Source of the DNA: Hydrogenophaga taeniospiralis CCUG 15921
GTDB taxonomy: Bacteria; Pseudomonadota; Gammaproteobacteria; Burkholderiales; Burkholderiaceae_C
NCBI RefSeq assembly: GCF_001592305.1
Contig: NZ_BCWR01000006.1
Location: 62,001-126,000 of the forward strand
Length of the DNA stretch: 64,000 nt
Reading direction: 5' to 3'
A model generated the notes under the pieces. It was not told the DNA's origin. It saw only the letters and a program-made list of their open reading frames with translations, and did no database searches. The translations under genes and the position numbers were made by a program. Positions 17,900 to 26,527 of this stretch are shown here, one piece after another. The stretch's first letter is position 1. Every line of letters starts with the position of its first letter.

Positions 17900-18247
17900 T
17901 CAATCATCACTGACTTGCATGTCTATGACACGCAATTCCATACCGCCCGTAGGTTGTAGCTGGTAGCCGCCGCAACCCGGGCAGGCGTCGCCGCGCTGGG
18001 CGATGGCCACCGTCTGGGCACAGCCCATGCACCAGGCCTGGCCGGGGGGTTCTTCGATCTCGATCTGGGCACCGTCGAGCACGGTGCCGGGCGCCAGGCT
18101 CTCCAGCGCGAAACGCAGGGCCCGCACGTCCACGCCCGCGAGCTGGCCGGCTTCGAGCCGCAGCGACAGCAGGCGCGAAAAGCCTTCGCTCACGGCCGTG
18201 TCTTCGACCAGCTGCAACACGCCACCGGCGAGGCTGGCTTCATGCAT
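17900..18247 (-). CDS. hypA: HypA, nickel and zinc metallochaperone
   Basis: Nickel chaperone of 115 residues. The N-terminal MHE holds the nickel-binding His2. The zinc site is formed by WCMGC and CPGC. It hands nickel to the large subunits with HypB. Its start lies 8 bp inside the end of hoxV, which links the hox assembly genes with the hyp set. Confidence 0.95.
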   Translation of the reverse strand: MHEASLAGGVLQLVEDTAVSEGFSRLLSLRLEAGQLAGVDVRALRFALESLAPGTVLDGAQIEIEEPPGQAWCMGCAQTVAIAQRGDACPGCGGYQLQPTGGMELRVIDMQVSDD

Positions 18248-19418
18248 GTTGCGTCTCCTTCAGGCTCGGCACAGCGTGCGACACGTCAAACGGCACGCAG
18301 GGGTCGAACGCGGCCATGAGCAGGCGCACGCGGCGCTCGATGTCTTCGACGGGTTCACCCCCATCCAGCGCCGCGATGGTTTGCGCCACCACACCCTGCG
18401 GGTGGAAATTCCATTCGGTCGGCGCGAGCACCCGGCAAGCGGCCACGCGCGCCGGCGCATCGCCGGCCGGTTGATCGATCTCCACCTGGTGCACCAGCAG
18501 GCCACGCGCCATCTCCACCCAGGCCATGCCCTGGCCCGGCCCGGTGCGGAGCGAACCGAACGACAACCAGCCGGCGCCGCTCTGGCCCGGTGCGTCGGGC
18601 TGGCACAGGCGGATCAGCTCGGCGATGCGGCTGCCCAGCAGAGCCCAAGGACTCAGGGGCAGCTCGACGTCCATGCCGTTCAGGCGCGTCCAGCTGCCGG
18701 TGTGGGCGCAGGCACCGTGCCACAACGGGCGCAGCGCGAAGCCGGGCTGGAGCGCCAGCGCGGCGGACAGCGTGCGCTGGTCAGACCCATCGGCATGGGC
18801 GTGCAATGCGTCGGCGTGCGCCAGCGTGTTCGGCAGGTCCGACTCGCGCGCAGCGCGCAGCAACGAGGGCAGCCAGCCCGTGTGGCGGCGGCTCCAGTCG
18901 TTTTGCCAATCGGCACCGCAGGCATTCCAGGCACGCAGCCAGGTGTGGGGCGGCATCTGCAGCAGCTCGTCTTGCAACCAGGTGAGGGTGGCGGGCCAGG
19001 GGTCGGCCGGCAGCGTGGCCGCTGGCAGCAGCAGCGGGCAGCGTTGCAACGCGGCGTGTGCGGCATCGGCCCAGGCGGTGGGGGCAGGACCGGACTCGGC
19101 GGCCAGCAGGCGTGGCCAGTCCAGGCCGATGCGGCGGATGTGTTCCTGCGCGGTCTCGGTGCGCAGGCGCTGCGCCACTTGTTGGGGTGCGGGCAACAGG
19201 CCGGGCGAAGCGGCTTCGAAGGCGAGCTGCGAGCACAGGCGGTGCGCGTGGCTGCAGAGGTTGAACAGGCTGGCCATCAGGCCGGGCAAGGCGCTTACCG
19301 CCTGACCGTGGGCCAGGCGCGGCGCCCAGTCCTGGCGGCTGCTCTGCAAGGCCAGCGGCAGCGATGCGCCCGGCGCCACGCGGAGGCTGCCGGCCAGCGA
19401 GGACAGCGCGGTGCTCAT
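18240..19418 (-). CDS. hoxV: HoxV, assembly scaffold related to the large subunit
   Basis: 392 residues. HoxV (HupK family) resembles a degenerate NiFe large subunit and is thought to be the scaffold on which the Fe(CN)2CO unit is passed to HoxG of the membrane-bound enzyme. The C-terminus shows the vestigial AAFDPCVPFDVSHAV and the PTEWNFHPQG motif shared with large subunits, but the N-terminal CxxC pair is absent. An upstream in-frame extension is a shadow of hoxT; the ATG overlaps the hoxT stop by 4 bp. Confidence 0.88.
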   Translation of the reverse strand: MSTALSSLAGSLRVAPGASLPLALQSSRQDWAPRLAHGQAVSALPGLMASLFNLCSHAHRLCSQLAFEAASPGLLPAPQQVAQRLRTETAQEHIRRIGLDWPRLLAAESGPAPTAWADAAHAALQRCPLLLPAATLPADPWPATLTWLQDELLQMPPHTWLRAWNACGADWQNDWSRRHTGWLPSLLRAARESDLPNTLAHADALHAHADGSDQRTLSAALALQPGFALRPLWHGACAHTGSWTRLNGMDVELPLSPWALLGSRIAELIRLCQPDAPGQSGAGWLSFGSLRTGPGQGMAWVEMARGLLVHQVEIDQPAGDAPARVAACRVLAPTEWNFHPQGVVAQTIAALDGGEPVEDIERRVRLLMAAFDPCVPFDVSHAVPSLKETQHA

Positions 19419-19966
19419 ACAGCAGCTCCCGCGTCTGGCCGGCGGGCCATGAAAAAGGCGCGGCGCGGTGGCAGCGGCTCGGCCGCAACGGGCGGCACCG
19501 CGTCGGATTCGGGCTGGAGACGGACCAGGGCCAGCGAAGCCAGCGCGGTCTCGCGCGCCAGGTTCTGGCTGGTGAAACCGTTCATGGGCGAAAACAGCGC
19601 GCAGGTCTCGTGGTAGCCGATGGCGGGGTCGTGCGCGCCGATGAAATCGAACCGTTCGCTGCCGAAGCCATGCACGGCCTTGCGCCCCACGCGGTTGCCG
19701 TGGGGCAGGTTGACCGAAGGCAGGCGCAGCAGGCTCATGAACCAGGGGGTGATGAGCACGCCTTCGGCCACCGCATCTGCAGTTTCCTCCGCGCCAGCGG
19801 CCCATTCAAAACCCACGGATTCGACATGCAGCGCGGGGTTGAGCAAGGGGATGCCTTGCATGCGTTCGTTTTGCACGTGGCGGTAGAAGTCCACGAGGGT
19901 CTGCACGCGTGCGGCCAGCTGCGCAGGTGTGACTGCGGGGGTGTCTGTGCGGGTGAGCGGGCTCAT
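19415..19966 (-). CDS. hoxT: HoxT, membrane-bound-hydrogenase assembly protein
   Basis: 183 residues, HupJ/HoxT family. In C. necator HoxR and HoxT protect and assemble the FeS small subunit under high oxygen. Family features seen are GIPLLNPALHVESVGFEW, TPWFMSLLRLP and FIGAHDPAIG followed by a FSPMNGF segment. The Arg-rich C-terminus ends RRPDAGAAV. 184 bp with a repeat separate it from hoxR, so the tight coupling usual for this pair is broken here. Confidence 0.88.
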   Translation of the reverse strand: MSPLTRTDTPAVTPAQLAARVQTLVDFYRHVQNERMQGIPLLNPALHVESVGFEWAAGAEETADAVAEGVLITPWFMSLLRLPSVNLPHGNRVGRKAVHGFGSERFDFIGAHDPAIGYHETCALFSPMNGFTSQNLARETALASLALVRLQPESDAVPPVAAEPLPPRRAFFMARRPDAGAAV

Positions 19967-20020
19967 GACTGTTGTCCCTCGCGTTGCCCACTGCCTGCGA
20001 TACACGCGGTTGGCGCGGCT

Positions 20021-20130
20021 GGCCCCTCACCCCAACCCTCTCCCCAGAGGGGCGAGGGAGTGACGCCCCCTCTACCGCTCGCGGGAGAGGCTTGGCCTGT
20101 CCTGAGCGGGTCGAAGGCCGGTGAGGGTCT
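20021..20130 (+). repeat. Dispersed intergenic repeat, family C
   Basis: Starts CCCCTCACCCCAACCCTCTC, continues with a CCCC/GGGG dyad around CCCCAGAGGGG and ends GGCCGGTGAGGGTCT, so the two ends pair. I recognise this type as a common betaproteobacterial intergenic palindrome. It lies between hoxT and hoxR and probably arrived by insertion, because the two genes are normally adjacent. Confidence 0.6.
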
Positions 20131-20150
20131 GCGGAAGTGTTCCAAGTCCA

Positions 20151-20396
20151 TCACTCCAGCATCAGGAACTGTTCGGCATCGCCATCGCAGTTCGGGCATC
20201 GCCAATGCGCGGGCAGGTCGGCGAACGGTGTGCCGGGGACGATCTGCCATTGCGGATCGCCGAGCGCCGGGTCGTAGACCCACCAGCAGATCTTGCATTC
20301 GAGGCGCGAGGCGGGTTTGAGCACGTCGCGGTTGCCGAGGTACGAGCCTTCAAAACCTTCAAACCCGTTGGAGTGGTCCGCGCCGGCCATGGTCAC
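20151..20396 (-). CDS. hoxR: HoxR, rubredoxin of the hydrogenase cluster
   Basis: Rubredoxin (81 residues). The iron site is made by CKICWW and CPNC. A 30-residue N-terminal lead (MTMAGADHSNGFEGFEGSYL) precedes the domain, as in HupI/HoxR proteins. It is required for making the membrane-bound hydrogenase at high oxygen in related bacteria. The start overlaps the hoxQ stop by 4 bp. ATG codons at 20396 and 20390 are both possible. Confidence 0.94.
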   Translation of the reverse strand: MTMAGADHSNGFEGFEGSYLGNRDVLKPASRLECKICWWVYDPALGDPQWQIVPGTPFADLPAHWRCPNCDGDAEQFLMLE

Positions 20397-21274
20397 ACTC
20401 CTTCTAAGTAGTTCATCACGTCGGCCAGTCGCTCGTGCGAATCGCGCAGGTCTTCGGGTGCGGCCATGGCCACTTCGGGCATGTCCACCACCTCAACCGT
20501 GTTGAGGATGACCTTGTCCATCGAGTTGTAGTACACCACGCGCCAGCAGTTGGGCAAGCGGGTGTTGGAGATGCGGCAGTTGCCGTAACCGCGCGAGAGC
20601 ATGAGCACGCGGCCGGTGCCGAGGTGGTGGTCGAGAAAGCCGATGTCTTCTGGCGTGACCGGCAGCAGCGTGAGGTTGACCACGTGCGAGACCTGGCCGG
20701 GTTTCCAGCCCGCGACCTGGTCGCGGATCTCTTCCACCAGCAGGGGCGCGTTCTGCACATTGGGTGGCAGCGGTCCGGCCCAGTGCGGCATGGCGCCCTG
20801 CGGCCACACGTCGTCCACCGCGATGGCGCGCAGCAGCGCAGGCACCGGGCCGACCTCGATCACGTCGTCGATCAGGTTGCGCTCGCCGTCCACGGTGCGG
20901 AAGGTGATGAGGCGCCACACGCCCGCGAGCACCGACTCCTGGATGCGCACTTCGAGCGCACCGTCCTCTTCGCGCACCAGGGCGCTGGCCTCGCCTTCGC
21001 CCAGGATCTGGTTGACCAGCCGCAGGTCGGCCGCGGGCAACGCGGTCAGCGACACCTGGCCGCCGGGGCCACGCTCGGCCGTGCGGTCGAGCAGCGCCAA
21101 CACCTGGCCGAGCACCGCGCGGGCCGCGTCGCGCCCGGCCAGCTCTTCGGGTTCGGGCAACACCGGCGGGCGGTAGGTGTCCATGTCTTTCGGCATCGGC
21201 AGGTAGTCCAGCGACTGATCTTCGGACTGGGTGCCCGGGCCGAGGGCGACGAGCGGAATGGGGAAGTCTTTCAT
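20393..21274 (-). CDS. hoxQ: HoxQ, small-subunit chaperone
   Basis: 293 residues, HupH/HoxQ family. With HoxO it binds the precursor of the small subunit HoxK and holds it back from Tat export until the large subunit is ready. Family blocks seen are PKDMDTYRPPVLPEPEEL, ALPAADLRLVNQILGEGE and a C-terminal LSRGYGNCRISNTRLPNCW followed by VYYNSMDKVILNTVEV. It follows hoxO by 25 bp and overlaps hoxR by 4 bp. Confidence 0.9.
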   Translation of the reverse strand: MKDFPIPLVALGPGTQSEDQSLDYLPMPKDMDTYRPPVLPEPEELAGRDAARAVLGQVLALLDRTAERGPGGQVSLTALPAADLRLVNQILGEGEASALVREEDGALEVRIQESVLAGVWRLITFRTVDGERNLIDDVIEVGPVPALLRAIAVDDVWPQGAMPHWAGPLPPNVQNAPLLVEEIRDQVAGWKPGQVSHVVNLTLLPVTPEDIGFLDHHLGTGRVLMLSRGYGNCRISNTRLPNCWRVVYYNSMDKVILNTVEVVDMPEVAMAAPEDLRDSHERLADVMNYLEGV

Positions 21275-21299
21275 GGGGTGTCCTTGGTGGTCTGACGGT

Positions 21300-21800
21300 T
21301 CAATGGCAGCCGCTGTCGCTGCTGGTACTGCCCTGGCTCACCACCGGGATGCCGATGGTGGGTGGGCGCGAGGGCGACATGATGAGCGCGGCGGCCACGC
21401 CGCTCAGGTACATGTCCCAGTCCTGCATGCCGGCGATGGCGGTGACGTACTGGCCGTCGCGGAAGAACAGCAGCGTGGGCCAGCGTTGCGAGCCGTAGCG
21501 GCGCGCCACCGCGTCCTCGTTGTCGCGCGGCACCACGGCGATCTGGAAGCGGTTGGGGAAACTCTTCATGAGTTCGGGCAACACCGCCGCCACGTCCTGG
21601 CCTTCGGGGAAACGCACCGGGTCGCCGGCCAGCAGCACGACGCGGTCGCCACCGCCCGCGCTCCACGCGGCCACGGTGGTCTCATCCACCCAGGCGGCAC
21701 CGAAGTCGCGCGCCAGGCGCATCACCAGCGGGGGCGCGGGGTTGGTGTCGGGCACGGGCAGCGCAAAGGCGCGGCTGGGGGTTTCTGTGGCGGTGTTCAT
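21300..21800 (-). CDS. hoxO: HoxO, thioredoxin-fold chaperone of the small subunit
   Basis: 166 residues, HupG/HyaE family. The fold is thioredoxin-like but the CxxC active site is absent (RRYGSQRWPTLLFF in the equivalent place), as normal for the family. It shields the Tat signal of HoxK together with HoxQ. The C-terminus is Ser-rich and ends SSDSGCH. The start overlaps the hoxL stop by 4 bp. Confidence 0.88.
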   Translation of the reverse strand: MNTATETPSRAFALPVPDTNPAPPLVMRLARDFGAAWVDETTVAAWSAGGGDRVVLLAGDPVRFPEGQDVAAVLPELMKSFPNRFQIAVVPRDNEDAVARRYGSQRWPTLLFFRDGQYVTAIAGMQDWDMYLSGVAAALIMSPSRPPTIGIPVVSQGSTSSDSGCH

Positions 21801-22210
21801 GGGGTCTCCTGTTTGTAGAAATTCAGAGGGTTCGCCGCCGGGCCGCCCCAAGGCCAACCAGCCCCCTCGGGGGGCAGCGACCCGCGCAGCGGCGGAGCGT
21901 GGGGGCCTGTCTGACCGGAGAGCTGCTTCAGCTGTTCGGCGGTCATCCGGGAAGGCAAAACAAAGCCGGCGTCGCCGCTGGCATCGAAGCCCTGCATGGC
22001 GCCGAGCACCAGATCGAGTGCGCTGTTGACCTCGGCAGCGCGGGTGGCGTCGATGCGCTCGCGGGCGTCGCCCAGGAACACCAGCAACCAGTCGCCAACC
22101 TCCAGCGGACCGACCAGCGCGGTGGTCACGCGGCGGCGCTCGCCGCGGCCTTCGCACCAGGCGTGGCCGGGCTCGATGGCGGTGACTTGCATGGGCATGC
22201 CGATGCACAT
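21797..22210 (-). CDS. hoxL: HoxL, HypC-like chaperone for HoxG, with repeat-encoded tail
   Basis: HypC paralogue (137 residues; about 100 is usual) dedicated to the membrane-bound hydrogenase large subunit. The N-terminus MCIGMPMQV has the essential Cys2, and VGDWLLVFLGDARERID is the family core. After the normal C-terminal region (PSRMTAEQLKQLSGQ, about residue 100) the frame runs on for 37 residues encoded by a family A repeat. The tail still ends 4 bp inside hoxO, so coupling was kept. The start is 3 bp after the hoxM stop. Confidence 0.92.
   Translation of the reverse strand: MCIGMPMQVTAIEPGHAWCEGRGERRRVTTALVGPLEVGDWLLVFLGDARERIDATRAAEVNSALDLVLGAMQGFDASGDAGFVLPSRMTAEQLKQLSGQTGPHAPPLRGSLPPEGAGWPWGGPAANPLNFYKQETP
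21832..21905 (-). repeat. Family A repeat forming the 3' end of hoxL
   Basis: On the minus strand it reads GGCCCCCACGCTCCGCCG at the start, CTGCCCCCCGAGGGGGCTGG in the middle and CCTTGGGGCGGCCCGGCGGC at the end. It is in the opposite orientation, relative to the gene, to the copies in hoxC and hypX. Confidence 0.8.
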
Positions 22211-22213
22211 GGT

Positions 22214-22891
22214 TCAGTGCTCCACCGTCGTGGGGAAGAAGCGTTCGTCGCCTTCGCGGCACGCCTGCTCAGGAGCCGGGCGATGCGTTTCGTAGGCGGC
22301 GAGCGCGAGTTCGTCCATCGTCACGGCCTCGCGTTCGCCCAGCGGCGTACTGCGTGGCGCAGGCTCGCCGCCCCAGCGCGCGATCTGGTCCACACCCAGG
22401 GCCAGCGCCTCTTCCATCGCGGCCTTCACGACCGGCCGCAGGCTGCCGCCGTAGTCTTCCAGCTCCTGCGGCTGGCAGCCGATCAGCAGCACGTTCGTCG
22501 GGTACTTGCCGGTGAGCTGCGCGAGCGACAGCACTTCCTGGAAGCCGGTCTGGTGCAGGCTCATCTTCTTGGCGCCCATGAAGCGCGGCACGTCGTCGTC
22601 GCGCACCTCTTTCAACGTGCCGGGCTCCAGGCCGTAGTCGATGGCGTCGAAGATCAGCAGCGCGTCGGCCGCCTGCACGTGCTGGATCAGGTACAGGCCC
22701 TGCGTGCCGCCGTCGATGAGCGACACGTGTTCGGCGAACTCGTAGCGGCGCTGCAGCGCTTCGATGCAGCGCACGCCAAAACCTTCGTCGGCCCAGAGCA
22801 GGTTGCCGATGCCGAGCACGACGATGGTCTGCGGCTGGGCGGGGGTGTCACCACCTGGGTGACAGGTGGATTCGGACGGATGGGCGCTCAT
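22214..22891 (-). CDS. hoxM: HoxM, maturation protease for HoxG
   Basis: Hydrogenase maturation endopeptidase (225 residues, HybD family). It removes the 15-residue tail of HoxG after nickel insertion. The nickel-recognition motif is GIGNLLWADEGFGV, with LIDGGTQGLYL as the second conserved block and an HQTGFQEVL segment in between helices. The ATG is 20 bp after the hoxZ stop; the extra N-terminal codons of the open frame overlap hoxZ and look like a shadow. Confidence 0.94.
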   Translation of the reverse strand: MSAHPSESTCHPGGDTPAQPQTIVVLGIGNLLWADEGFGVRCIEALQRRYEFAEHVSLIDGGTQGLYLIQHVQAADALLIFDAIDYGLEPGTLKEVRDDDVPRFMGAKKMSLHQTGFQEVLSLAQLTGKYPTNVLLIGCQPQELEDYGGSLRPVVKAAMEEALALGVDQIARWGGEPAPRSTPLGEREAVTMDELALAAYETHRPAPEQACREGDERFFPTTVEH

Positions 22892-22911
22892 GGTGGGTGG
22901 TCCCGAAAAAC

Positions 22912-23973
22912 TCAGTGGGAGACGGAAGGGGTGACCGAACCGGAACAGAGGCGCTTCCAGGCGTGGAAGCTGTCCCAGGCGGCCTGGTGCGCGAGCCAGA
23001 AGCCGGCGTCGATGCCGAACTGGCGCGCGCAACGGATGGCGGTGTCGGGCGACATCGCCCGCTGGCCATGCACCAGCTCGTGCAGGCGGCGACGCGACAG
23101 GCCCAGCACCCGGGCCGCCTCGCTCTGGCTCAAGCCCAGCGGCGCGAGGCAGGTGCGCGCCAGCAGCCGCCCCGGGTGCATGGGCGTGCGCACCGGCACG
23201 CCCCGCGGCGGGATGGACCAGCTGACGGCAACCGGCTTCATGGCTTCAGTCTTTAAAAGACGGCCAGAAATCATGGTCGACACGATGCTCTGCCGCCCCA
23301 TGATGTCTTCGCGGATCGCGGCGTACACGTGCAGGACGATGAAGATGATCAGCGCCCACATGCCCATGCGGTGCCAGGTGTGCACGTCCTGGCTCTGGCC
23401 AAACAGCGGGATCACCCAGCCGAACATCCGCTCCTGCCACGAGCCCATCTGTGAGCCTTCGCCATACAGCGCAAAGCCAGTGACCACCATGAAGATCGAG
23501 AGCATCAGGAAGCCCGCGAACATGGCCAGCCGCGCCAGCGGGTTGTGGCCCACGTAGCGGCCCGGCCGCGGGATCAGGAAGGCGTACCACTTGAACATGG
23601 TGAGCACCTCGTTCCAGTAGGCCCTCTGGAAGATCGGCACCCAGAAGATTTCGCGCGCGTGGTGGTTGCCGACCAGTGCCCAGTAGGCGCGGCCGAGCAG
23701 GCCCACGGCCAGCAGGTAGCCTGCCGTGAAGTGCGCGAAACGGATGTAGCCCATGAGGTAGTTCGCACTGGCCTCGCCGGGCATGGTGGGCAGCGGCTGG
23801 CCGATGAAATAGCCGGTGAGGGCCAGCACGGTGATGGACGCGGCGTTGATCCAGTGCCAGAGGCGCACGGGCGCTTCGTACACATAGACCGACTTGGTGG
23901 TCTGGCCGTGCGAGACGGCGCTCTCGTCGATGCCGGTGACATCGGCGAGTCGTTCGGGGGACGTGGTGGACAT
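22912..23973 (-). CDS. hoxZ: HoxZ cytochrome b fused in frame to a HigA-type HTH domain
   Basis: 353 residues; HoxZ alone is about 240. Residues 1 to about 237 are the membrane cytochrome b that anchors HoxKG and passes electrons to quinone. Heme-ligand histidines appear in VRLWHWINA, RFAHFTAGY and HTWHRMG/LHVYAAIRE within four membrane segments. The family C-terminus is replaced after STMISG: the frame continues RLLKTEAM into a HigA/XRE-like domain (LSQSEAARVLGLSRRRLHELV, then SPDTAIRCARQFG). The ATG has GGAGG 5 bp upstream; a TTG 12 bp earlier is less likely. No HigB toxin gene is next to it. The fusion may be real or may reflect a sequencing error at the junction. Confidence 0.85.
   Translation of the reverse strand: MSTTSPERLADVTGIDESAVSHGQTTKSVYVYEAPVRLWHWINAASITVLALTGYFIGQPLPTMPGEASANYLMGYIRFAHFTAGYLLAVGLLGRAYWALVGNHHAREIFWVPIFQRAYWNEVLTMFKWYAFLIPRPGRYVGHNPLARLAMFAGFLMLSIFMVVTGFALYGEGSQMGSWQERMFGWVIPLFGQSQDVHTWHRMGMWALIIFIVLHVYAAIREDIMGRQSIVSTMISGRLLKTEAMKPVAVSWSIPPRGVPVRTPMHPGRLLARTCLAPLGLSQSEAARVLGLSRRRLHELVHGQRAMSPDTAIRCARQFGIDAGFWLAHQAAWDSFHAWKRLCSGSVTPSVSH
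23246..23272 (-). other. Frameshift scar at the hoxZ / HTH junction
   Basis: On the minus strand the bases read ATGATTTCTGG then CCGTCTTTTAAAGACTGA. In the present frame this gives MISGRLLKTE. If one CTGG were restored (TCTGGCTGGCCG), the frame would read MISGWPSFKD and stop at the TGA at 23246-23248, which matches the expected HoxZ ending. The next ATG (23241) would then start a separate HTH gene of 109 residues. Loss of one copy of a 4-bp tandem repeat explains the change. Confidence 0.7.
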
Positions 23974-24014
23974 GGTGGCCTCCAAATAGCGGTTGCCGTT
24001 GATCGGGGTGGCCG

Positions 24015-24617
24015 TCAGGCCGCCAGCTGACCGAAGAGCACCAGGCCCGATGCGCCCAGCACCGCGCCCAGGCCACCCAGCGCCCAGCCGCTGCGCTCAT
24101 TCAGCGCGCGACGGATGCCGAGACCCGCGAACACGCCGCCGATGTGCAGCGCGGCGGTGGTCAGCAAAAAGCCCGCGGCATAACCCGCGAAGCCGCTGGC
24201 CGGTGTTTCAGCGCCGTGCGCCAGGCCGTGCAGCGCAGCCGCCGCGGCCACCAGCCCCAGGCCGACGGCGGCAGGCATCGGCTGGCGGGCCAGCACCAGC
24301 ATGGCGCCGAACAGCACCACCGACAGCGCCACGCCCTGTTCCAGGAACGGCAGGCTCACGCCCGCTGCGCCCAGCGCGGCGCTCGCCACCAGGGCCAGCA
24401 GGAAGGTGGCCGGGCCTTGCCAGGCCTTGCCTTTCGGCAGGGCCGAGACCGACCACACGCCCACGGCCACCATGGCCAGCAGGTGGTCCAGGCCGAAGGG
24501 GTGAACCAGGCCTTCCATGAGGCTGTGGGTGCCGTGGCCGGTGTGTGCCTGGGCGGCGCCGGCCAGACCGGCCAGCAGCATGGCCGCGGTGGCGCGACGG
24601 ATGTTCTTCGATTGCAT
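24015..24617 (-). CDS. hupE: HupE/UreJ-family nickel permease
   Basis: 200 residues. A signal-peptide-like N-terminus (cleavage likely after AQA, before HTGHGTHS) is followed by the family signature HPFGLDHLLAMVAVG and about six membrane segments. HupE proteins import nickel for hydrogenase synthesis. It is inserted between hoxG and hoxZ, where C. necator has no gene; it may take the place of the HoxN permease, which I do not see in this window. Gaps to its neighbours are 26 and 41 bp, so it is part of the transcript. Confidence 0.92.
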   Translation of the reverse strand: MQSKNIRRATAAMLLAGLAGAAQAHTGHGTHSLMEGLVHPFGLDHLLAMVAVGVWSVSALPKGKAWQGPATFLLALVASAALGAAGVSLPFLEQGVALSVVLFGAMLVLARQPMPAAVGLGLVAAAAALHGLAHGAETPASGFAGYAAGFLLTTAALHIGGVFAGLGIRRALNERSGWALGGLGAVLGASGLVLFGQLAA

Positions 24618-24643
24618 GTGTTTCTCCTCGTGGTCTGGGGCGT

Positions 24644-26503
24644 TCAACGGACGGTCACTTTCGCCATCTCCTGGCCGTCTTCGCTCATCACGTGAGTCGA
24701 GCAGGCCAGGCAGGGGTCGAAGCTGTGCAGCGTGCGCAGGATCTCCAGCGGCTGCTCGGGGTTGACCATGGGCGTGTTCATGAGCGAGGCCTCGAAGGCG
24801 CCGATCTGGCCCTTGGTGTCGCGCGGCGAACCGTTCCAGGTGGTGGGCACCACGCACTGGTAGTTCTCGATCTTGCCGTCCTTGATCTTGATCCAGTGGC
24901 CCAGCATGCCGCGCGGTGCGGCGACCGTGCCCACGCCCTTGGCTTCTTTCGGCCAGGTGGACGGGTCCCACTTGTCGGTGTTGACGGTGCTGGTGTCGCC
25001 GGCCTTGATGTTGCCGATGAGCTGCTTGAAGTCGTCCATCATCATCTCGGCGGCGTACTGGCTCTCCAGTGCGCGCGCCAGGGTGCGGCCGATGGTGGTG
25101 GGCAGCAGCTGCTTGAGCGTGTAGTTGGTTTCCGGCAGGCCCAGGGCCTTGGGGATCGCGCTGTTGATCGCCACGGCGGACGCGTCCACTTGCTCCTTCA
25201 CGCGCTGGCAGTATTTGTTGCCCTGCATGGCGTGGGCATAACCCAGGATGTAACGCGACAGCGGACCGACCTCGACCGCGTGGCCGCGCCAGCGCGGGCT
25301 CTTGATCCACGAGTACTTGGCGGACTCATCCAGGTTCTCGATCTTGGTGCGCGTGCCCTTGAAGTTCGGGCCTTCGGGGGCGTAGTTGGCTTCGGTGACG
25401 CCGTCCCAGGGGTGCAGGCCCTTGGTTTCGTCGCCGTACTTGTACCAGCTGTGGCTCACGAATTCCTGCACCTGCTCGGGGTCGCGCGGGTCGATGGCGT
25501 GGATCTTGTCCCAGTTGCCGTCGAGGATCACGCCGCCGGGCAGCTGGTGCGTGCTGTGGTCGTAGGGCACCTTCTCATACGTGCCGTAGTCGGCCACGTT
25601 GGTGGCGCTCAAGCCGCCGCCGTAGAGCCAGCCGGCGTTCTTGTAGATGGTGCCGATGGCGAGCACGTCCGGGATGTAGACGTTGTTGTTGAAGTCGATC
25701 ATTTCCTGGATGCGGGCCTGCACGAAGTTCAGCCGCTCCATGTTGATCGGGGCGCCGGCGGCGCCGTTGCCGTCGAGGTTGATGGCGCAGGGCACGCCGC
25801 CCACCAGGTAGTTGGGGTGCGGGTTCTTGCCACCGAAGATGGTGTGCACCTTGACCCACTCTTTCTGCAGGTCCAGCGCCTCCAGGTAGTGCGTCACGGC
25901 CATCAGGTTGGCCTCGGGCGGCAGCACATAGGCCTTGCTGCCCCAGTAACCGTTGGCAAAGGGGCCCAGCTGGCCGCTTTCAACGAACTTTTTCAGGCGG
26001 TTCTGCACATCGCGGAAGTACCCGGGCGACGACATCGGGTGCGCGGGCGACACCATCTGCTGCAGGTCGCTGGTCTTCTTCGGGTCGGCCTGCAGGCAGG
26101 ACACGACGTCGACCCAGTCCAGCGCGTGCAGGTGGTAGAAGTGCACCGCGTGGTCGTGCACCTGCAGCGTCTTGGCCATCATCTCGCGGATCAGGTGGGC
26201 GTTCAGCGGGATGCGGATGCCCAGCGCGTCTTCCACCGCGCGCACCGAGGTGAGCGCGTGGCAACCGGTGCAGACGCCGCAGATGCGCTCCACAAAAGCC
26301 CAGGCGTCGCGCGGGTCGCGGCCTTTCAGAATCACTTCCAGACCGCGCCACATGGTGCCGGTGGACACCGCGTTGCGGATGACGTTGTTGCTGTCGAGGT
26401 TGACCTCGCAGCGCATGTGGCCCTCGATGCGCGTGACCGGGTCGACGACGATGCGCCGGCCGGTGTTGTCCATCTTGAAGCCCTGTGTTTCGTAAGCACC
26501 CAT
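24644..26503 (-). CDS. hoxG: HoxG, NiFe subunit of the membrane-bound hydrogenase
   Basis: Catalytic large subunit (619 residues) of the periplasm-facing, O2-tolerant group 1d enzyme. Nickel ligands are in [13 protein letters not shown] (about residue 72-84) and DPCLACSTH at the C-terminus. After that His the tail [15 protein letters not shown] (15 residues) is the part removed by Hox[13 protein letters not shown] near the N-terminus is the family hallmark. It is exported attached to HoxK. It begins 24 bp after hoxK. Confidence 0.97.
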   Translation of the reverse strand: MGAYETQGFKMDNTGRRIVVDPVTRIEGHMRCEVNLDSNNVIRNAVSTGTMWRGLEVILKGRDPRDAWAFVERICGVCTGCHALTSVRAVEDALGIRIPLNAHLIREMMAKTLQVHDHAVHFYHLHALDWVDVVSCLQADPKKTSDLQQMVSPAHPMSSPGYFRDVQNRLKKFVESGQLGPFANGYWGSKAYVLPPEANLMAVTHYLEALDLQKEWVKVHTIFGGKNPHPNYLVGGVPCAINLDGNGAAGAPINMERLNFVQARIQEMIDFNNNVYIPDVLAIGTIYKNAGWLYGGGLSATNVADYGTYEKVPYDHSTHQLPGGVILDGNWDKIHAIDPRDPEQVQEFVSHSWYKYGDETKGLHPWDGVTEANYAPEGPNFKGTRTKIENLDESAKYSWIKSPRWRGHAVEVGPLSRYILGYAHAMQGNKYCQRVKEQVDASAVAINSAIPKALGLPETNYTLKQLLPTTIGRTLARALESQYAAEMMMDDFKQLIGNIKAGDTSTVNTDKWDPSTWPKEAKGVGTVAAPRGMLGHWIKIKDGKIENYQCVVPTTWNGSPRDTKGQIGAFEASLMNTPMVNPEQPLEILRTLHSFDPCLACSTHVMSEDGQEMAKVTVR

Positions 26504-26527
26504 GGTGTTCTTCCTCGTTTTTCTGGA

